This document shows positions 12,364 to 20,341 of a DNA stretch of 21,846 bases, piece after piece. The DNA is from a virus. Below the pieces are notes generated by a model. The model ran no database searches. It saw only the letters and a program-made list of their open reading frames with translations, and was not told the DNA's origin. Within the stretch, counting starts at the first letter, position 1. Each line of letters opens with the position of its first letter. The translations under genes were made by a program, and so were the position numbers. The stretch spans positions 1 through 21,846 of IMG/VR virus record IMGVR_UViG_3300027963_003106; one strand, 5' to 3'.

Positions 12364-12606
12364 TTAATTTCCTTTTAAATTCCATATTAAATGTTCAATT
12401 CTTTCGTGGTATCTAAACTCGAGCACTGTATCTCCGGGTCCAGTCCACATTGCTATTCCTTCGTACACATAGCATAACCATAACCGGCGACCAGTTATGG
12501 CGCTACGCTTTGGTCGCCACACGAATTTTAAACGCCACACAGCACGATCTCGAAACGGCTCATCCGTCCAATCCATTCCGGGTATTGGCACAATCAAGTG
12601 CCCCAC
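12364..12606 (-). CDS. Small conserved phage protein, unknown function
   Basis: An 80-aa Trp/Arg-rich protein. GTG 12606 overlaps the end of queE, but ATG 12576 (MDWTDEPFRDRAVWRLKF) is an equally likely start; neither has a strong ribosome site. The pattern RLWLCYVYEGIAMWTGPGD followed by EHLIWNLKGN is characteristic of a small family I recall in large aquatic phages. No function is known to me. It sits between queE and the membrane protein with almost no spacing. Confidence 0.7.
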   Translation of the reverse strand: MGHLIVPIPGMDWTDEPFRDRAVWRLKFVWRPKRSAITGRRLWLCYVYEGIAMWTGPGDTVLEFRYHERIEHLIWNLKGN

Positions 12607-13451
12607 TCGTTTTTAAACAGTGGAACCTGTAATCGATCACTATATCTTAGTCCGTGTTTCATTGCCAACAATGCTACATTACGATTGTTCATAGCGTATA
12701 CCGTTTCTACACCACCTACTGGCATTAGATACACATGTCCAGTAAATCCTGCTGTACGATATGCAGCAATTGCACATTCAGCATCAGCAAAGTCTTGTTC
12801 AGTGGCAATAACAAATTTCAAATATGCTGTGCCATATTCTTCATAGTCACAAACTACCGTAGGTAGGATAGCTTCCTCCCACCGTTCACCACTGCATGGC
12901 AGTTTGGCACTGACACTGAATGTAATCTCTCGCCAAAAGTCTTTGTCATGATGGTGTGCCCAGGTATGCAAATACGAAGCAAACTCTTTGGATATCTCTT
13001 GAGTACCATTTGTTTCGAACGTAATTTCTTTAAGTCCCTGCATCTTGGGATGATCCAGCAGATCTGGATAAGCACGTTGCCAGCCCAGCAATGGCTCACC
13101 ACCAGTGATAACCAAATGTTCATCACGCCATTCACCGTGTGGAAGTATTTCCATAATACGTTCTACGATAGCATCAGTTGTAAGCATTGGACTTAGGTCT
13201 TTAAAACTAGGATGCCAACTGGCATAACTGTCGCAACCCGTGCTTACTAATGGTAGTTCTTCATATCGGTTATATAGGTGTGCGACCTCACCAAGTTCTT
13301 CGGCTTCTGTGCTCAACTTGCCACGTGGCATGCCAAAGCCAGCACATTTAAAGTTGCATCCAAACACACGTAGGAACACCGATGGTACCCCCATGTAGCG
13401 TCCTTCACCTTGTACCGAATAGAATAATTCTGCTATTTTTAATTTACTCAT
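12594..13451 (-). CDS. queE: 7-carboxy-7-deazaguanine synthase QueE (divergent cluster motif)
   Basis: A 285-aa radical-SAM enzyme that converts 6-carboxytetrahydropterin to 7-carboxy-7-deazaguanine, on the way to preQ0. Evidence: an ELFYSVQGEG substrate-binding start (8-17), GVPSVFLRVFGCNFKC with C32 and C36, and ITGGEPLLGWQ for SAM binding with ETNGT further on. In the usual family the cluster motif is C-x3-C-x2-C-D-T. Here C36 is followed by AGFG and the third Cys appears to be C73 in STGCDS, so about 34 residues are inserted. Phages use preQ0-type bases to modify DNA against restriction, or to influence host tRNA. No queC, queD or DNA-inserting dpdA is in this window. Its ATG overlaps the 66-aa gene by 8 nt. 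Confidence 0.88.
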   Translation of the reverse strand: MSKLKIAELFYSVQGEGRYMGVPSVFLRVFGCNFKCAGFGMPRGKLSTEAEELGEVAHLYNRYEELPLVSTGCDSYASWHPSFKDLSPMLTTDAIVERIMEILPHGEWRDEHLVITGGEPLLGWQRAYPDLLDHPKMQGLKEITFETNGTQEISKEFASYLHTWAHHHDKDFWREITFSVSAKLPCSGERWEEAILPTVVCDYEEYGTAYLKFVIATEQDFADAECAIAAYRTAGFTGHVYLMPVGGVETVYAMNNRNVALLAMKHGLRYSDRLQVPLFKNEWGT

Positions 13452-13644
13452 TGTTGACCTTTAATGGAATGCTTCTGAACATGTATTGCACACTGTTGTC
13501 TTTAAGAAATGATTTATCAAAAAAAGTGAAGTATTGATTGAATTCTTCTGAAGTTAGTTCAAAATGATCAATGGGTTCTTTACTCTCAGCAATAGCCCGT
13601 TTCATTTCATCTAACAAATTGGGTTTTTTATAATGTATTTTCAT
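13444..13644 (-). CDS. Small protein between PRTase and queE, unknown function
   Basis: A 66-aa charged protein: MKIHYKKPNLLDEMKRAIAE, then a DHFELTSEEFNQYFTFFDKS segment and a C-terminal strand VQYMFRSIPLKV. The start at 13644 gives a perfect ATGA overlap with the PRTase stop, with GGAGG 11 bases upstream; a longer frame to 13677 lies inside the PRTase. The stop overlaps queE. No family is recognised. The reading frame is supported mainly by its coupling at both ends. Confidence 0.65.
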   Translation of the reverse strand: MKIHYKKPNLLDEMKRAIAESKEPIDHFELTSEEFNQYFTFFDKSFLKDNSVQYMFRSIPLKVNNE

Positions 13645-14174
13645 CGCCACCAATCCTCCCAAGGAAAAACAATCCACACATCTTCTTCAGCTTTATTTAG
13701 ATCAACTGCTGAATAACTAATTTTTAATTCACTCTTACTTGCTTCGTTGTCTACCAGGGTAGCAACACGAACGTTATTGCCCCACACGTCATCCCAGCGT
13801 TTGTCGTTGGGCAAACACCCACTTGGCCAATCATTTTTGATCCAGTTTAGTGTAGCACCTGAATCATTAATATCGTCTACAATAAGAATGTTTTTACAAC
13901 CATTGCTGGAGCACATAGCATCATAAACAGGGTATCCAAATGCATCCTCGGCCATCCATAGATTACTTTCTGGTTGGCTATTGTTGTCACGTAAACTTAC
14001 TTTAAGACATTCCATTGGAACCTCTAAGTATTGACTAATAAGTGATGCAGGCACTAGCCCGCCACGAGTAAGACCTACTACGTAATCGGGCCTCCATGCA
14101 TCACGTTGTAGTTGACGTAGAATTTCTTGCGTTTGACGCTCAACATCCTGCCACGTGTAAAATATTTTTTTCAT
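13641..14174 (-). CDS. Phosphoribosyltransferase (PRTase type I fold)
   Basis: A 177-aa enzyme of the type I phosphoribosyltransferase family. The PRPP-binding motif is LIVDDINDSGATL, with its two consecutive Asp residues, and YVVGLTRGGLVPA is the usual N-terminal PRPP loop. The C-terminal WIVFPWEDWW resembles the hood of xanthine/guanine PRTases (XGPRT-like). It probably transfers ribose-5-phosphate between PRPP and a purine-like base. Being two genes upstream of queE, it could act on a deazapurine, but ordinary purine salvage is just as possible. ATGA overlaps join it to the methyltransferase and the 66-aa gene. Confidence 0.85.
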   Translation of the reverse strand: MKKIFYTWQDVERQTQEILRQLQRDAWRPDYVVGLTRGGLVPASLISQYLEVPMECLKVSLRDNNSQPESNLWMAEDAFGYPVYDAMCSSNGCKNILIVDDINDSGATLNWIKNDWPSGCLPNDKRWDDVWGNNVRVATLVDNEASKSELKISYSAVDLNKAEEDVWIVFPWEDWWR

Positions 14175-14785
14175 TTAAATGCATTTCTCACATCATCTTT
14201 GTTCCATAAACACATCCTGCGGGTTACTTCACCAACAGGGCCATCATCCAAACTGTCGATTGGTTTGGGTAAATTAAAAGGTTTTGCTTCTAAATTAACT
14301 GGTCGGAACCCGCCTGTATTGATATCTTGATTATCAAAATGGCCTGGTAAAAAGCTAGTAGTCATTATGTATTTTACATTACTTGATAGCACATTGTCAA
14401 ATACTTTGGCCATGTCGGAGTCTGACAAATGAAATAAACAATCACGACAAAATAATAAATCAACATCCGGAAGTGCGTTTTGTGTTAGATCAAACACTCT
14501 AAAATCTTTGTCCGGCCACTTTCTTTGATTCTTTCTAATCAAAAAATTCACAATATCACCGCCGATGTAACAAAAGTTTTCAGGGAATTCAACCTGACTC
14601 ATCCAGGAAAAATCCCCGCACGGAATATCTGCCATGCTTTGTATTCCGTGTTTGACTAAAAAAGTCGGTAAGGTTTCTCTAAGTTGTTTGGTGTAGGCTA
14701 TCGAACTTCCAGACCCGCACGGAACGTTATGATCCCATTTACGATATCTTATAATATTAGCAAAAATATCTTTCATTATGTTCAT
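14171..14785 (-). CDS. Class I SAM-dependent methyltransferase-like protein
   Basis: A 204-aa protein with a Rossmann-type methyltransferase core. ADIPCGDFSWM (52-62) is the SAM-binding glycine loop, CYIGGDIV follows as the second strand, and DVDLLFCRDCLFHLS is motif IV/post-IV. The C-terminal part (INTGGFRPVNLEAKPFNLP) resembles uncharacterised phage and bacterial methyltransferases of this group. The acceptor is unknown. The longest frame reaches 14821, but that part holds the promoter. ATG 14785 lies exactly seven bases after the -10 box with no ribosome site, so a leaderless start is likely; ATG 14776 is the alternative. It is first in the 14785-7407 operon and its stop overlaps the PRTase ATG. 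Confidence 0.8.
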   Translation of the reverse strand: MNIMKDIFANIIRYRKWDHNVPCGSGSSIAYTKQLRETLPTFLVKHGIQSMADIPCGDFSWMSQVEFPENFCYIGGDIVNFLIRKNQRKWPDKDFRVFDLTQNALPDVDLLFCRDCLFHLSDSDMAKVFDNVLSSNVKYIMTTSFLPGHFDNQDINTGGFRPVNLEAKPFNLPKPIDSLDDGPVGEVTRRMCLWNKDDVRNAFK

Positions 14786-14791
14786 AATATT

Positions 14792-14821
14792 ATTATACAG
14801 TAGTTTACCGCTGTTTGTCAA
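14792..14821 (-). promoter_or_regulatory. Consensus sigma70 promoter, probably leaderless
   Basis: TTGACA (14821-14816), 18-nt spacer, TATAAT (14797-14792) on the minus strand. It starts right after the stop codon of the SDR gene (14822). The predicted start coincides with ATG 14785. It would drive the whole queE/nadE/SGNH operon. Confidence 0.82.
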
Positions 14822-15760
14822 TTATCGTGTGAGCCATTTGGGGTTGTTGATATACCAATTGACCGTTTTGGTCAAGCGGTCTTGGTAGGAGTCGGGTGCT
14901 TGCCAACCTAGCGTGTATAGTCGGCTAGGATCAACACTAAAGCATAAGTCGTGCCCAGGGCGATCAACTGGAACCAATCGATAGGACAATTTACGACCCA
15001 TTATCTGTGCAATCTGTTGGGCAAATTCAAGATTATTGATAAATTTATCTCCAGCACTGTTCCATTTTTCACAACGGGCAGATTGTATTTCTAATATAAA
15101 TCGAGTGTGGCTGGCTACATCTCCAGCATAGAACCAACGGCGCCCACCAATCAATTCACTGGGCCCCACGTGTATGTCTAAAGTTTCGTTGTTGAGTAAT
15201 TTGCGTATAATGATCACAGGTAACCGATTGCTTTGGCAACGTGGACCAAAGGTGTTGTTGATGTGTATAATGCTCACAGGAACATCAAATGAATTGGCAT
15301 AGGCCAGGCACAGTTCTTCACCGGCCGCTTTGCTGGCCGCATAGGGACTGTTGCTGTTGTAGGCGTCGCTCACTAGGCTGTCTTGACCAATGGGCACAGG
15401 ACCATATACTTCTCCCGAACTGTAGTAGACAAATCGTTCAACACCGGTATGGCGGGCATGTTCTAACAAGTTTAGTGTGCCCAACACATTGTCCATGACA
15501 GATGCAGTGGGATTACTCAAGCTGTCAGCGGCGCTGGGATTGGCTCCTGCATGTAATACGATATCAGCTTTTGGAAGATTGGCGCAAGAATTTTTAATAT
15601 CGTGTTCAATGATTTCAATGTCATTGACAAATTCTTCTAGTCTAATCATGTTGGTAGATCCAGGACGGACCACACAGATCACACGATGATCCTTAAGAAA
15701 TTCTTCCACTAAGTAGTGTCCAATAAAGCCATTGGCACCAGTGATTAATACTGTTTTCAT
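14822..15760 (-). CDS. NAD-dependent nucleotide-sugar epimerase/reductase (extended SDR)
   Basis: A 312-aa extended short-chain dehydrogenase acting on an NDP-sugar. It has ITGANGFIG (6-14) for NAD(P) binding, the catalytic Tyr-Lys pair Y140/K144 in SPYAASK with S114/S115 upstream, NNTFGPR, and the C-terminal RPGHD block of the RmlB-like group. The strand before the active site reads YYSSGEVYG, where 4,6-dehydratases have TDE. The loss of that Asp argues against dehydratase activity and for an epimerase or 4-ketoreductase. It is the last of the nine ATGA-linked glycan genes, and the next promoter begins immediately after its stop. Confidence 0.85.
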   Translation of the reverse strand: MKTVLITGANGFIGHYLVEEFLKDHRVICVVRPGSTNMIRLEEFVNDIEIIEHDIKNSCANLPKADIVLHAGANPSAADSLSNPTASVMDNVLGTLNLLEHARHTGVERFVYYSSGEVYGPVPIGQDSLVSDAYNSNSPYAASKAAGEELCLAYANSFDVPVSIIHINNTFGPRCQSNRLPVIIIRKLLNNETLDIHVGPSELIGGRRWFYAGDVASHTRFILEIQSARCEKWNSAGDKFINNLEFAQQIAQIMGRKLSYRLVPVDRPGHDLCFSVDPSRLYTLGWQAPDSYQDRLTKTVNWYINNPKWLTR

Positions 15761-16437
15761 GGTTGGTATTTGTAAACAGTATCTGAATGTTCGTGCATAA
15801 TTTCTTGATAGCCTCGATCACTGAGAAACTTGTCAAACGTAGTTTTATCGACGCCGTATCTAGCAGACCATGTATCAAACCACTCTACTATGATCACAGG
15901 GTGATATCGTTCAATGGTATCAACAGCACCTTGTAACGCAAAATACTCATAGCCTTCTATGTCCAACTGAATAAGATCGCATCCGGGCAGATTCAGGTCA
16001 TCGACTCGCACAGTGGGTATATTGCCTTTTTGTCCCACATGCATACCACCTGCTTCTAAGCCATCATCACTAACGTGTCCATCTAATTCTATAAAGATTT
16101 TTTCTTTACCCAGGCATGCTTGAGTCTTTATTACATTTCTGGGGCTGTTCAATGTAAGGCACAAAAAGTTTAGTGGATCTGGTTCAAATGTATACACTGT
16201 GTTAAACCACTTTGCATATTCTCGAACATATTGTCCACAATTTCCGCCGGCCTGAATCATGATATTACGATTAGGAATATGATCCATTAATGTTTTTAAA
16301 AACTCCAGAGTCACTGGCGAGTCATGCATGGCCCACCACGTACCTCGATCATATATGGGCCAAAATATAGGCTCAAAGTCTGGCAACTGATCAGATGTTC
16401 TAATCTCAATAATTTTATTCAATTCTTCATTGGTCAT
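15757..16437 (-). CDS. FkbM-family methyltransferase
   Basis: A 226-aa SAM-dependent O-methyltransferase of the FkbM type, which usually methylates sugar hydroxyls. It shows IMIQAGGNCGQYVREYA (SAM loop), VYTFEPDP at the end of the second strand, a VDDL segment and the family signature LIQLDIEGYEYFALQGA. The start is ATG 16437: it overlaps the preceding TGA as ATGA and has GAGAAG five bases upstream. The alternative at 16491 lies inside the transketolase gene. Its place between the transketolase pair and an SDR suggests it caps or decorates the sugar made by this operon. Confidence 0.88.
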   Translation of the reverse strand: MTNEELNKIIEIRTSDQLPDFEPIFWPIYDRGTWWAMHDSPVTLEFLKTLMDHIPNRNIMIQAGGNCGQYVREYAKWFNTVYTFEPDPLNFLCLTLNSPRNVIKTQACLGKEKIFIELDGHVSDDGLEAGGMHVGQKGNIPTVRVDDLNLPGCDLIQLDIEGYEYFALQGAVDTIERYHPVIIVEWFDTWSARYGVDKTTFDKFLSDRGYQEIMHEHSDTVYKYQP

Positions 16438-16913
16438 GTTCTTCTCACATTTAAATACGCCGGCTGATCGCTGTATAAAAACTCTGGCCACATGGATTCT
16501 AGTTCAGCTATACTATTGGGCTGATAGATCTTGATATTAGGAAATACCGCAACAGCACGAGCAGCATCTTCGGCCCAGTGACTAAATCCCAAATGTCCAT
16601 AGTCCTGATCACGGCCTACACCCACTAACTTGACCGGTGCCAGCTCATGATCTAGGTAGTTGCGTAGCCATTCATATGGACGGAAGATTACAAAAGGAGT
16701 AATGCTGTAGCACACAGGTATCTTGCCACAATGGGTAAGCCCTACTGCTGTGCCCAACATAAGTTGTTCTGCGGCTCCTACATTAAGAGCACGGTCAGGT
16801 GCTATTTCTCTTGATCGGTTAAGCACACCAAATCCAAGATCACCCGATAGCAACCATACATTAGTATCTTTGGCCAATGAGTCGGCCATGAGTTCACCAA
16901 ATCTATTTCTCAT
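16434..16913 (-). CDS. Transketolase-like subunit, pyrimidine-binding domain only
   Basis: A 159-aa protein matching the central (Pyr) domain of transketolase/DXP synthase. SGDLGFGV, then NVGAAEQLMLGTAVGL with E49, the glutamate that activates thiamine diphosphate, and SHWAEDAARAVAVFPNIKIY, equivalent to the family's H-x-x-ED-x-x...P block. Normal C-terminal subunits of split transketolases run to about 300 residues because they add a C-terminal domain; here the chain stops after the Pyr domain. It should pair with the PP subunit encoded directly upstream (ATGA overlap) to form a ThDP enzyme moving a two-carbon unit. An inactive remnant is unlikely, as the key residues remain. Confidence 0.85.
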   Translation of the reverse strand: MRNRFGELMADSLAKDTNVWLLSGDLGFGVLNRSREIAPDRALNVGAAEQLMLGTAVGLTHCGKIPVCYSITPFVIFRPYEWLRNYLDHELAPVKLVGVGRDQDYGHLGFSHWAEDAARAVAVFPNIKIYQPNSIAELESMWPEFLYSDQPAYLNVRRT

Positions 16914-17518
16914 AGTTGATCCAAATCTTCTGGTTTTAACACATAGTAATGCGTGAGTATGCCCTTGGCAAACGGCCAGTTGGGTGGTGCGGTTTCACGT
17001 ATATTGATACGTGGTAAGAAAGCACGTAAACGGTTGATAATATATTCTTTGTCAATAAAGTCATAGGCAATCATGCCGTTGACGTTTACATATACTTCTA
17101 GGTTGTCTAATTTAGCTTCGTAGATAAAACGCAGTGCTTCCCATATGCTTCCTTCACCACACTCGCCGTCACTGATTAAACAATGAACTCTACGACTTCG
17201 ATCAGCTAGGGCATATCCACAGGCCACTGTAAGTCCCATGCCTAGACTACCAGAGCTACAAGGCAAGCCGTCTTCAACATTTCTATGTGGATGAACTCCG
17301 TGTTTGTGAAACAGGTGTTCGGCATCCTTGCCTAGATATTTTTCCAATACCACATACCAAGCCAAGGCCGCATGACCTGAACTTAAAATAAACGGCTCGT
17401 TGGGTTGTCGATTTTTGTAAATTTCTTCAATGATGTTGACCGCATTAAGATTGGAACTTAGATGTCCAATCTTTTCTTTATAGCTAATATCAATGATTCT
17501 TTGTTCAACATCGTTCAT
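16910..17518 (-). CDS. Transketolase-like subunit, ThDP pyrophosphate-binding domain
   Basis: A 202-aa N-terminal-type transketolase subunit. SSGHAALAWY (47-56) and SSGSLGMGLTVACGYAL (88-104) are family blocks. The metal/ThDP motif is SDGECGEGSIWEALRF (116-131) followed by NVN at 145-147, with S replacing the first Gly of GDG and N for the common Asp before the last Asn. Split N-subunits are usually near 270 residues, so this one is short. It works with the 159-aa subunit downstream. In O-antigen clusters such pairs lie next to sugar dehydratases and are thought to attach two-carbon branches to keto-sugars; that role here is inferred from context. Confidence 0.87.
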   Translation of the reverse strand: MNDVEQRIIDISYKEKIGHLSSNLNAVNIIEEIYKNRQPNEPFILSSGHAALAWYVVLEKYLGKDAEHLFHKHGVHPHRNVEDGLPCSSGSLGMGLTVACGYALADRSRRVHCLISDGECGEGSIWEALRFIYEAKLDNLEVYVNVNGMIAYDFIDKEYIINRLRAFLPRINIRETAPPNWPFAKGILTHYYVLKPEDLDQL

Positions 17519-18834
17519 AGATATAAACTCATAAATCCGTCAACTTTCTCTCCAATGTAGGCAATCTGTTCGGGAGTAATAACTGGGCTACATCCATGGA
17601 AGTAAGTGTTCTTCATAGTGAATGTGGCCACAGGATAGTTGTCACGAGCGTCTGCAGGATTCATCAAATGACTGTATGCAGGTTGCAACATGATGTTGCC
17701 TGCAAAGTATGGGCGTGTCTGTATCAAGTTTTCTTCAAGATAGTCAACAATGTCCATACGAGAGAACGGAGCATCCGCGCGGATGGTCAATGGGAATGCA
17801 AACCAGCTAACGTCGGCCTTGTCTCTAGCACGTGGCAAGTGAAAAAACTGTTCGTACTTTTCATAGATGGCAAACAATAGATTGTAGTTGCGTTGACGCA
17901 ACGCATGTATCTCAGGCAGTTTCTTAATCTGTTCAAGCCCCATGGCAGCTTGTAATTCAATGGGTTTTAGGTTGTAACCAATTTCATCATACACATATTT
18001 GTGATCAAAAATCTGATCGGGCATTTCAGGAATCCACTCATTGAATCTTTTACCGCAGGTGCCACATTTCAATTTGTTGGCTTCGGGCCCTACGCAATAG
18101 CAACCACGTCCCCATTCACGTAGACTACGCACAATAATTTCTTGCTGTGGATCATTCATGGCCACAAAGCCGCCTTCGCCCATGGTCATATGATGTGCTG
18201 GATAAAAACTGCACGACGCCATTAGACCAAAGCTACCCAATGGCTTTCCATCATAATTGGTACCTAATCCGTCACAACAATCTTCTAACAAGATTAGATC
18301 GTGTTTAGCAACCAGTTCCATTACACGATCCATGTTTGGTGGATTACCTAGCACATGTGCAAACGTGATAATTTTAATGTCTGGATCGTTGGCAAGTATC
18401 TGTTCTGCTTGATCTAGATCAATGTTTAAGGTATCAATTTCGATATCACAGAACACTGGCGTAAATCCATTTTGTATAGTTGGATTAAGTGTGGTCGGAA
18501 AGCCGGCAATGGGCATCAATACTTTGGTACCTGGTGGAAAGTTATAGCCACGTTTGCTTTTCATGGCTGTCATCATCAAGAGATTTGCACTGCTACCCGA
18601 GTTGGTCAACACTCCGCGAGTCTTGCCAAATTCTTGAGGGAATTTTTGTTCAAAACGTAGGCTCTTGTTGCCCATAACAAGCCAACCATTTAGTAGTGCT
18701 TCTGCAGCCGCTACATACTCATTGGAGTCAAAATGCGGACCCGCATAGTTAACAAAATCTTTGCCGGCTACCCAGGTCTTGTTTGCGTGTTTGGCATCAA
18801 TGTATTTTTTAATGTCTTCTAATATTTGTTTCAT
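17515..18834 (-). CDS. rfbH: RfbH/E1-type NDP-4-keto-6-deoxysugar 3-dehydrase
   Basis: A 439-aa enzyme of the DegT/DnrJ/EryC1 fold. It is identified as a 3-dehydrase rather than an aminotransferase because the PLP lysine is replaced by His: SFYPAHHMTMGEGG, with H214 at the Lys position. The [2Fe-2S] ligands also appear present: C186 in EDCCDGLG, plus C245, C247, C257 and C260 (GCYC, CGTC). Family members (YerD/AscC E1, RfbH) remove O3 from CDP-4-keto-6-deoxyglucose with PMP and an iron-sulfur reductase partner. That partner is not in this window and may come from the host or from outside it. The length is that of the family. ATGA overlaps link it to a glycosyltransferase-like gene upstream and the transketolase pair downstream. 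Confidence 0.92.
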   Translation of the reverse strand: MKQILEDIKKYIDAKHANKTWVAGKDFVNYAGPHFDSNEYVAAAEALLNGWLVMGNKSLRFEQKFPQEFGKTRGVLTNSGSSANLLMMTAMKSKRGYNFPPGTKVLMPIAGFPTTLNPTIQNGFTPVFCDIEIDTLNIDLDQAEQILANDPDIKIITFAHVLGNPPNMDRVMELVAKHDLILLEDCCDGLGTNYDGKPLGSFGLMASCSFYPAHHMTMGEGGFVAMNDPQQEIIVRSLREWGRGCYCVGPEANKLKCGTCGKRFNEWIPEMPDQIFDHKYVYDEIGYNLKPIELQAAMGLEQIKKLPEIHALRQRNYNLLFAIYEKYEQFFHLPRARDKADVSWFAFPLTIRADAPFSRMDIVDYLEENLIQTRPYFAGNIMLQPAYSHLMNPADARDNYPVATFTMKNTYFHGCSPVITPEQIAYIGEKVDGFMSLYL

Positions 18835-19565
18835 ATGTTAATTCCAAGTTGATTGCAAATTTCTCTCATAATGTTTATTACTGCTTGACTACCACGACTG
18901 CCATGAAAATGTAGTATATGAGCCCGCTCTATAGGCCAAGAATTCCACACATTGTGCTGACCTATTATATTTGGATCCATGGTTCTTACCTTCATTGCTT
19001 GATAGGCCATTTCTGGATGCCATCGGTCTGTGTCTGGAATATCTTGACTCCAGAACATGGCATTGTGTCTTAACTGGTCAAAACCCCAATTACGGTCTGG
19101 GTGAGTTTCTCGTTGAGTCAACCATTCTTCTCCAAGTTTCCATACATTGTCTGACATGGTGTGCGGATAATATTGTATATCATCATTGAAATAGTGTGCA
19201 AAATCTTTATAATTTTTTGGATCGGTATAATTAAACAATCGGTATTGAGAGAACCTGTTAGAAAACAAGTCTGTAGGCTGAATCATAAGTGTATCAGCCC
19301 CTGCCCAAAATATGTTGCAAGGTTCTTTGTGCCATAATTCTTTGATATCTAACCAATTTTGATAGGTGCAAGTATCGCTATTGGTAGCAGGATCAGTCCA
19401 TACCACAGATTCAAATGGTTCTTTTACAAAGTGTTCAAAACTGGCCAATCTTAAACGATACATTTCTTGATAGTCCAAATGCAGTTGTGAGCTGTCTTGA
19501 TTCATCCAATTTTCTGATATAGGACGAACCGAACACACCAAGTAATTTTTTACCATACTTGTCAT
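18831..19565 (-). CDS. Putative glycosyltransferase (GT-A/GT8-like), tandem copy 2
   Basis: A 244-aa protein related to its upstream neighbour. Shared blocks are KNYLV at the start, then EPCNIFWAGADTLMIQP (about 82-98) where GAD could be a metal/nucleotide-binding DxD-like site, LFNYTDPKN, DIQYYP and a C-terminal HILHFHGSRGS. The late HFHG resembles the HFxG of GT8 glycosyltransferases. A sugar-transfer role fits the operon, but the classical DxD is incomplete, so this is a motif-based guess. The ATG at 19565 overlaps the preceding TGA; ATG 19556 aligns better with the paralogue and could be used. Confidence 0.6.
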   Translation of the reverse strand: MTSMVKNYLVCSVRPISENWMNQDSSQLHLDYQEMYRLRLASFEHFVKEPFESVVWTDPATNSDTCTYQNWLDIKELWHKEPCNIFWAGADTLMIQPTDLFSNRFSQYRLFNYTDPKNYKDFAHYFNDDIQYYPHTMSDNVWKLGEEWLTQRETHPDRNWGFDQLRHNAMFWSQDIPDTDRWHPEMAYQAMKVRTMDPNIIGQHNVWNSWPIERAHILHFHGSRGSQAVINIMREICNQLGINI

Positions 19566-20341
19566 TTCAAATGAGAGATATCTATAGTTTTTGACGGTCT
19601 AGGATTTACCGGAACATCGGGTATTTTTAGTGCATTATTCATGTTTTCCATCAAATGCAATTTCAATGGAGCATGCCGGCTTCCATGCCAGTGAGCAATG
19701 TTGGCATCTTCTATACGGCAACCGTTCCACGTATCTGTTAATTGTTGAGCTTCTTCGTTACCGGGTAACCAATGACCTTGATATGCCATAGTAGGGTCAA
19801 TTACCTGCTCTGGAGTTAGTCCTTGATCCCATACCATATAATTATATAATTTTTGATCGTCATTCCATTTAGTGCAGTTGCTCAATTTACCAAGAGCAGT
19901 TTCAAACATGGCACGATCCATTTCAGCTGGAAAATAACGTATGTCGGCATTTAAAAAATGCGGCAGTTCGTCTAGTGTTTTAGGATCAGTATAATTAAAC
20001 ATCATGAAGTGTCGGTATCGACCAAATACTTCAACTGGTTTTAATACCTGCACATCACTGCCACAATAATAAATGTTACAAGGTTCTGTGGACCAAATAT
20101 CCCATATGGCACGAAACTGTTGACGAAATACATGCTTGACATCTGTGGCAGTTGATTCTAGTCGGATTAATTCCCAATCACCTTGCAGGAAATGAAAGAA
20201 ACTGGCTTCGCTGAGCCGAGACATTTTTTCATAGTAGTAGTATAAATCACCATCAATGGTCTCTTCAGTTGACCGGTCGCTGCCTGGCCACCATTCGGTA
20301 CTAACAATACGGTGTAAACCTTTAACTAGATAATTTTTCAT
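19562..20341 (-). CDS. Putative glycosyltransferase (GT-A/GT8-like), tandem copy 1
   Basis: A 259-aa protein. After MKNYLVKGLHR comes an acidic Tyr-rich loop, then EPCNIYYCGSDVQVLKPVEVF (about 84-104) with a GSD-x-x-x-L-K-P pattern like the DxD strand of GT-A enzymes, FNYTDPKTLDELPHFLN, DIRYFPAEM and IAHWHGSRH near the end. It has a C-terminal extension of about 25 residues, absent in copy 2. The two copies are clearly paralogous and probably differ in donor or acceptor. No membrane span is present, so it acts in the cytoplasm. ATGA overlaps link it to the C-methyltransferase and copy 2. Confidence 0.6.
   Translation of the reverse strand: MKNYLVKGLHRIVSTEWWPGSDRSTEETIDGDLYYYYEKMSRLSEASFFHFLQGDWELIRLESTATDVKHVFRQQFRAIWDIWSTEPCNIYYCGSDVQVLKPVEVFGRYRHFMMFNYTDPKTLDELPHFLNADIRYFPAEMDRAMFETALGKLSNCTKWNDDQKLYNYMVWDQGLTPEQVIDPTMAYQGHWLPGNEEAQQLTDTWNGCRIEDANIAHWHGSRHAPLKLHLMENMNNALKIPDVPVNPRPSKTIDISHLK

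Noticed and set aside
12854-13135. Minus-strand 93-codon frame within queE
   Set aside because: It is an alternate frame of queE; the radical-SAM protein in the other frame has all motifs.
15693-15878. Minus-strand 61-codon frame at the FkbM/SDR junction
   Set aside because: It overlaps two well supported genes joined by ATGA; no independent signal.
17515-18834. Sugar aminotransferase call for the DegT-fold protein
   Set aside because: The PLP lysine is replaced by His at 214 and cluster cysteines are present, which indicates a 3-dehydrase.
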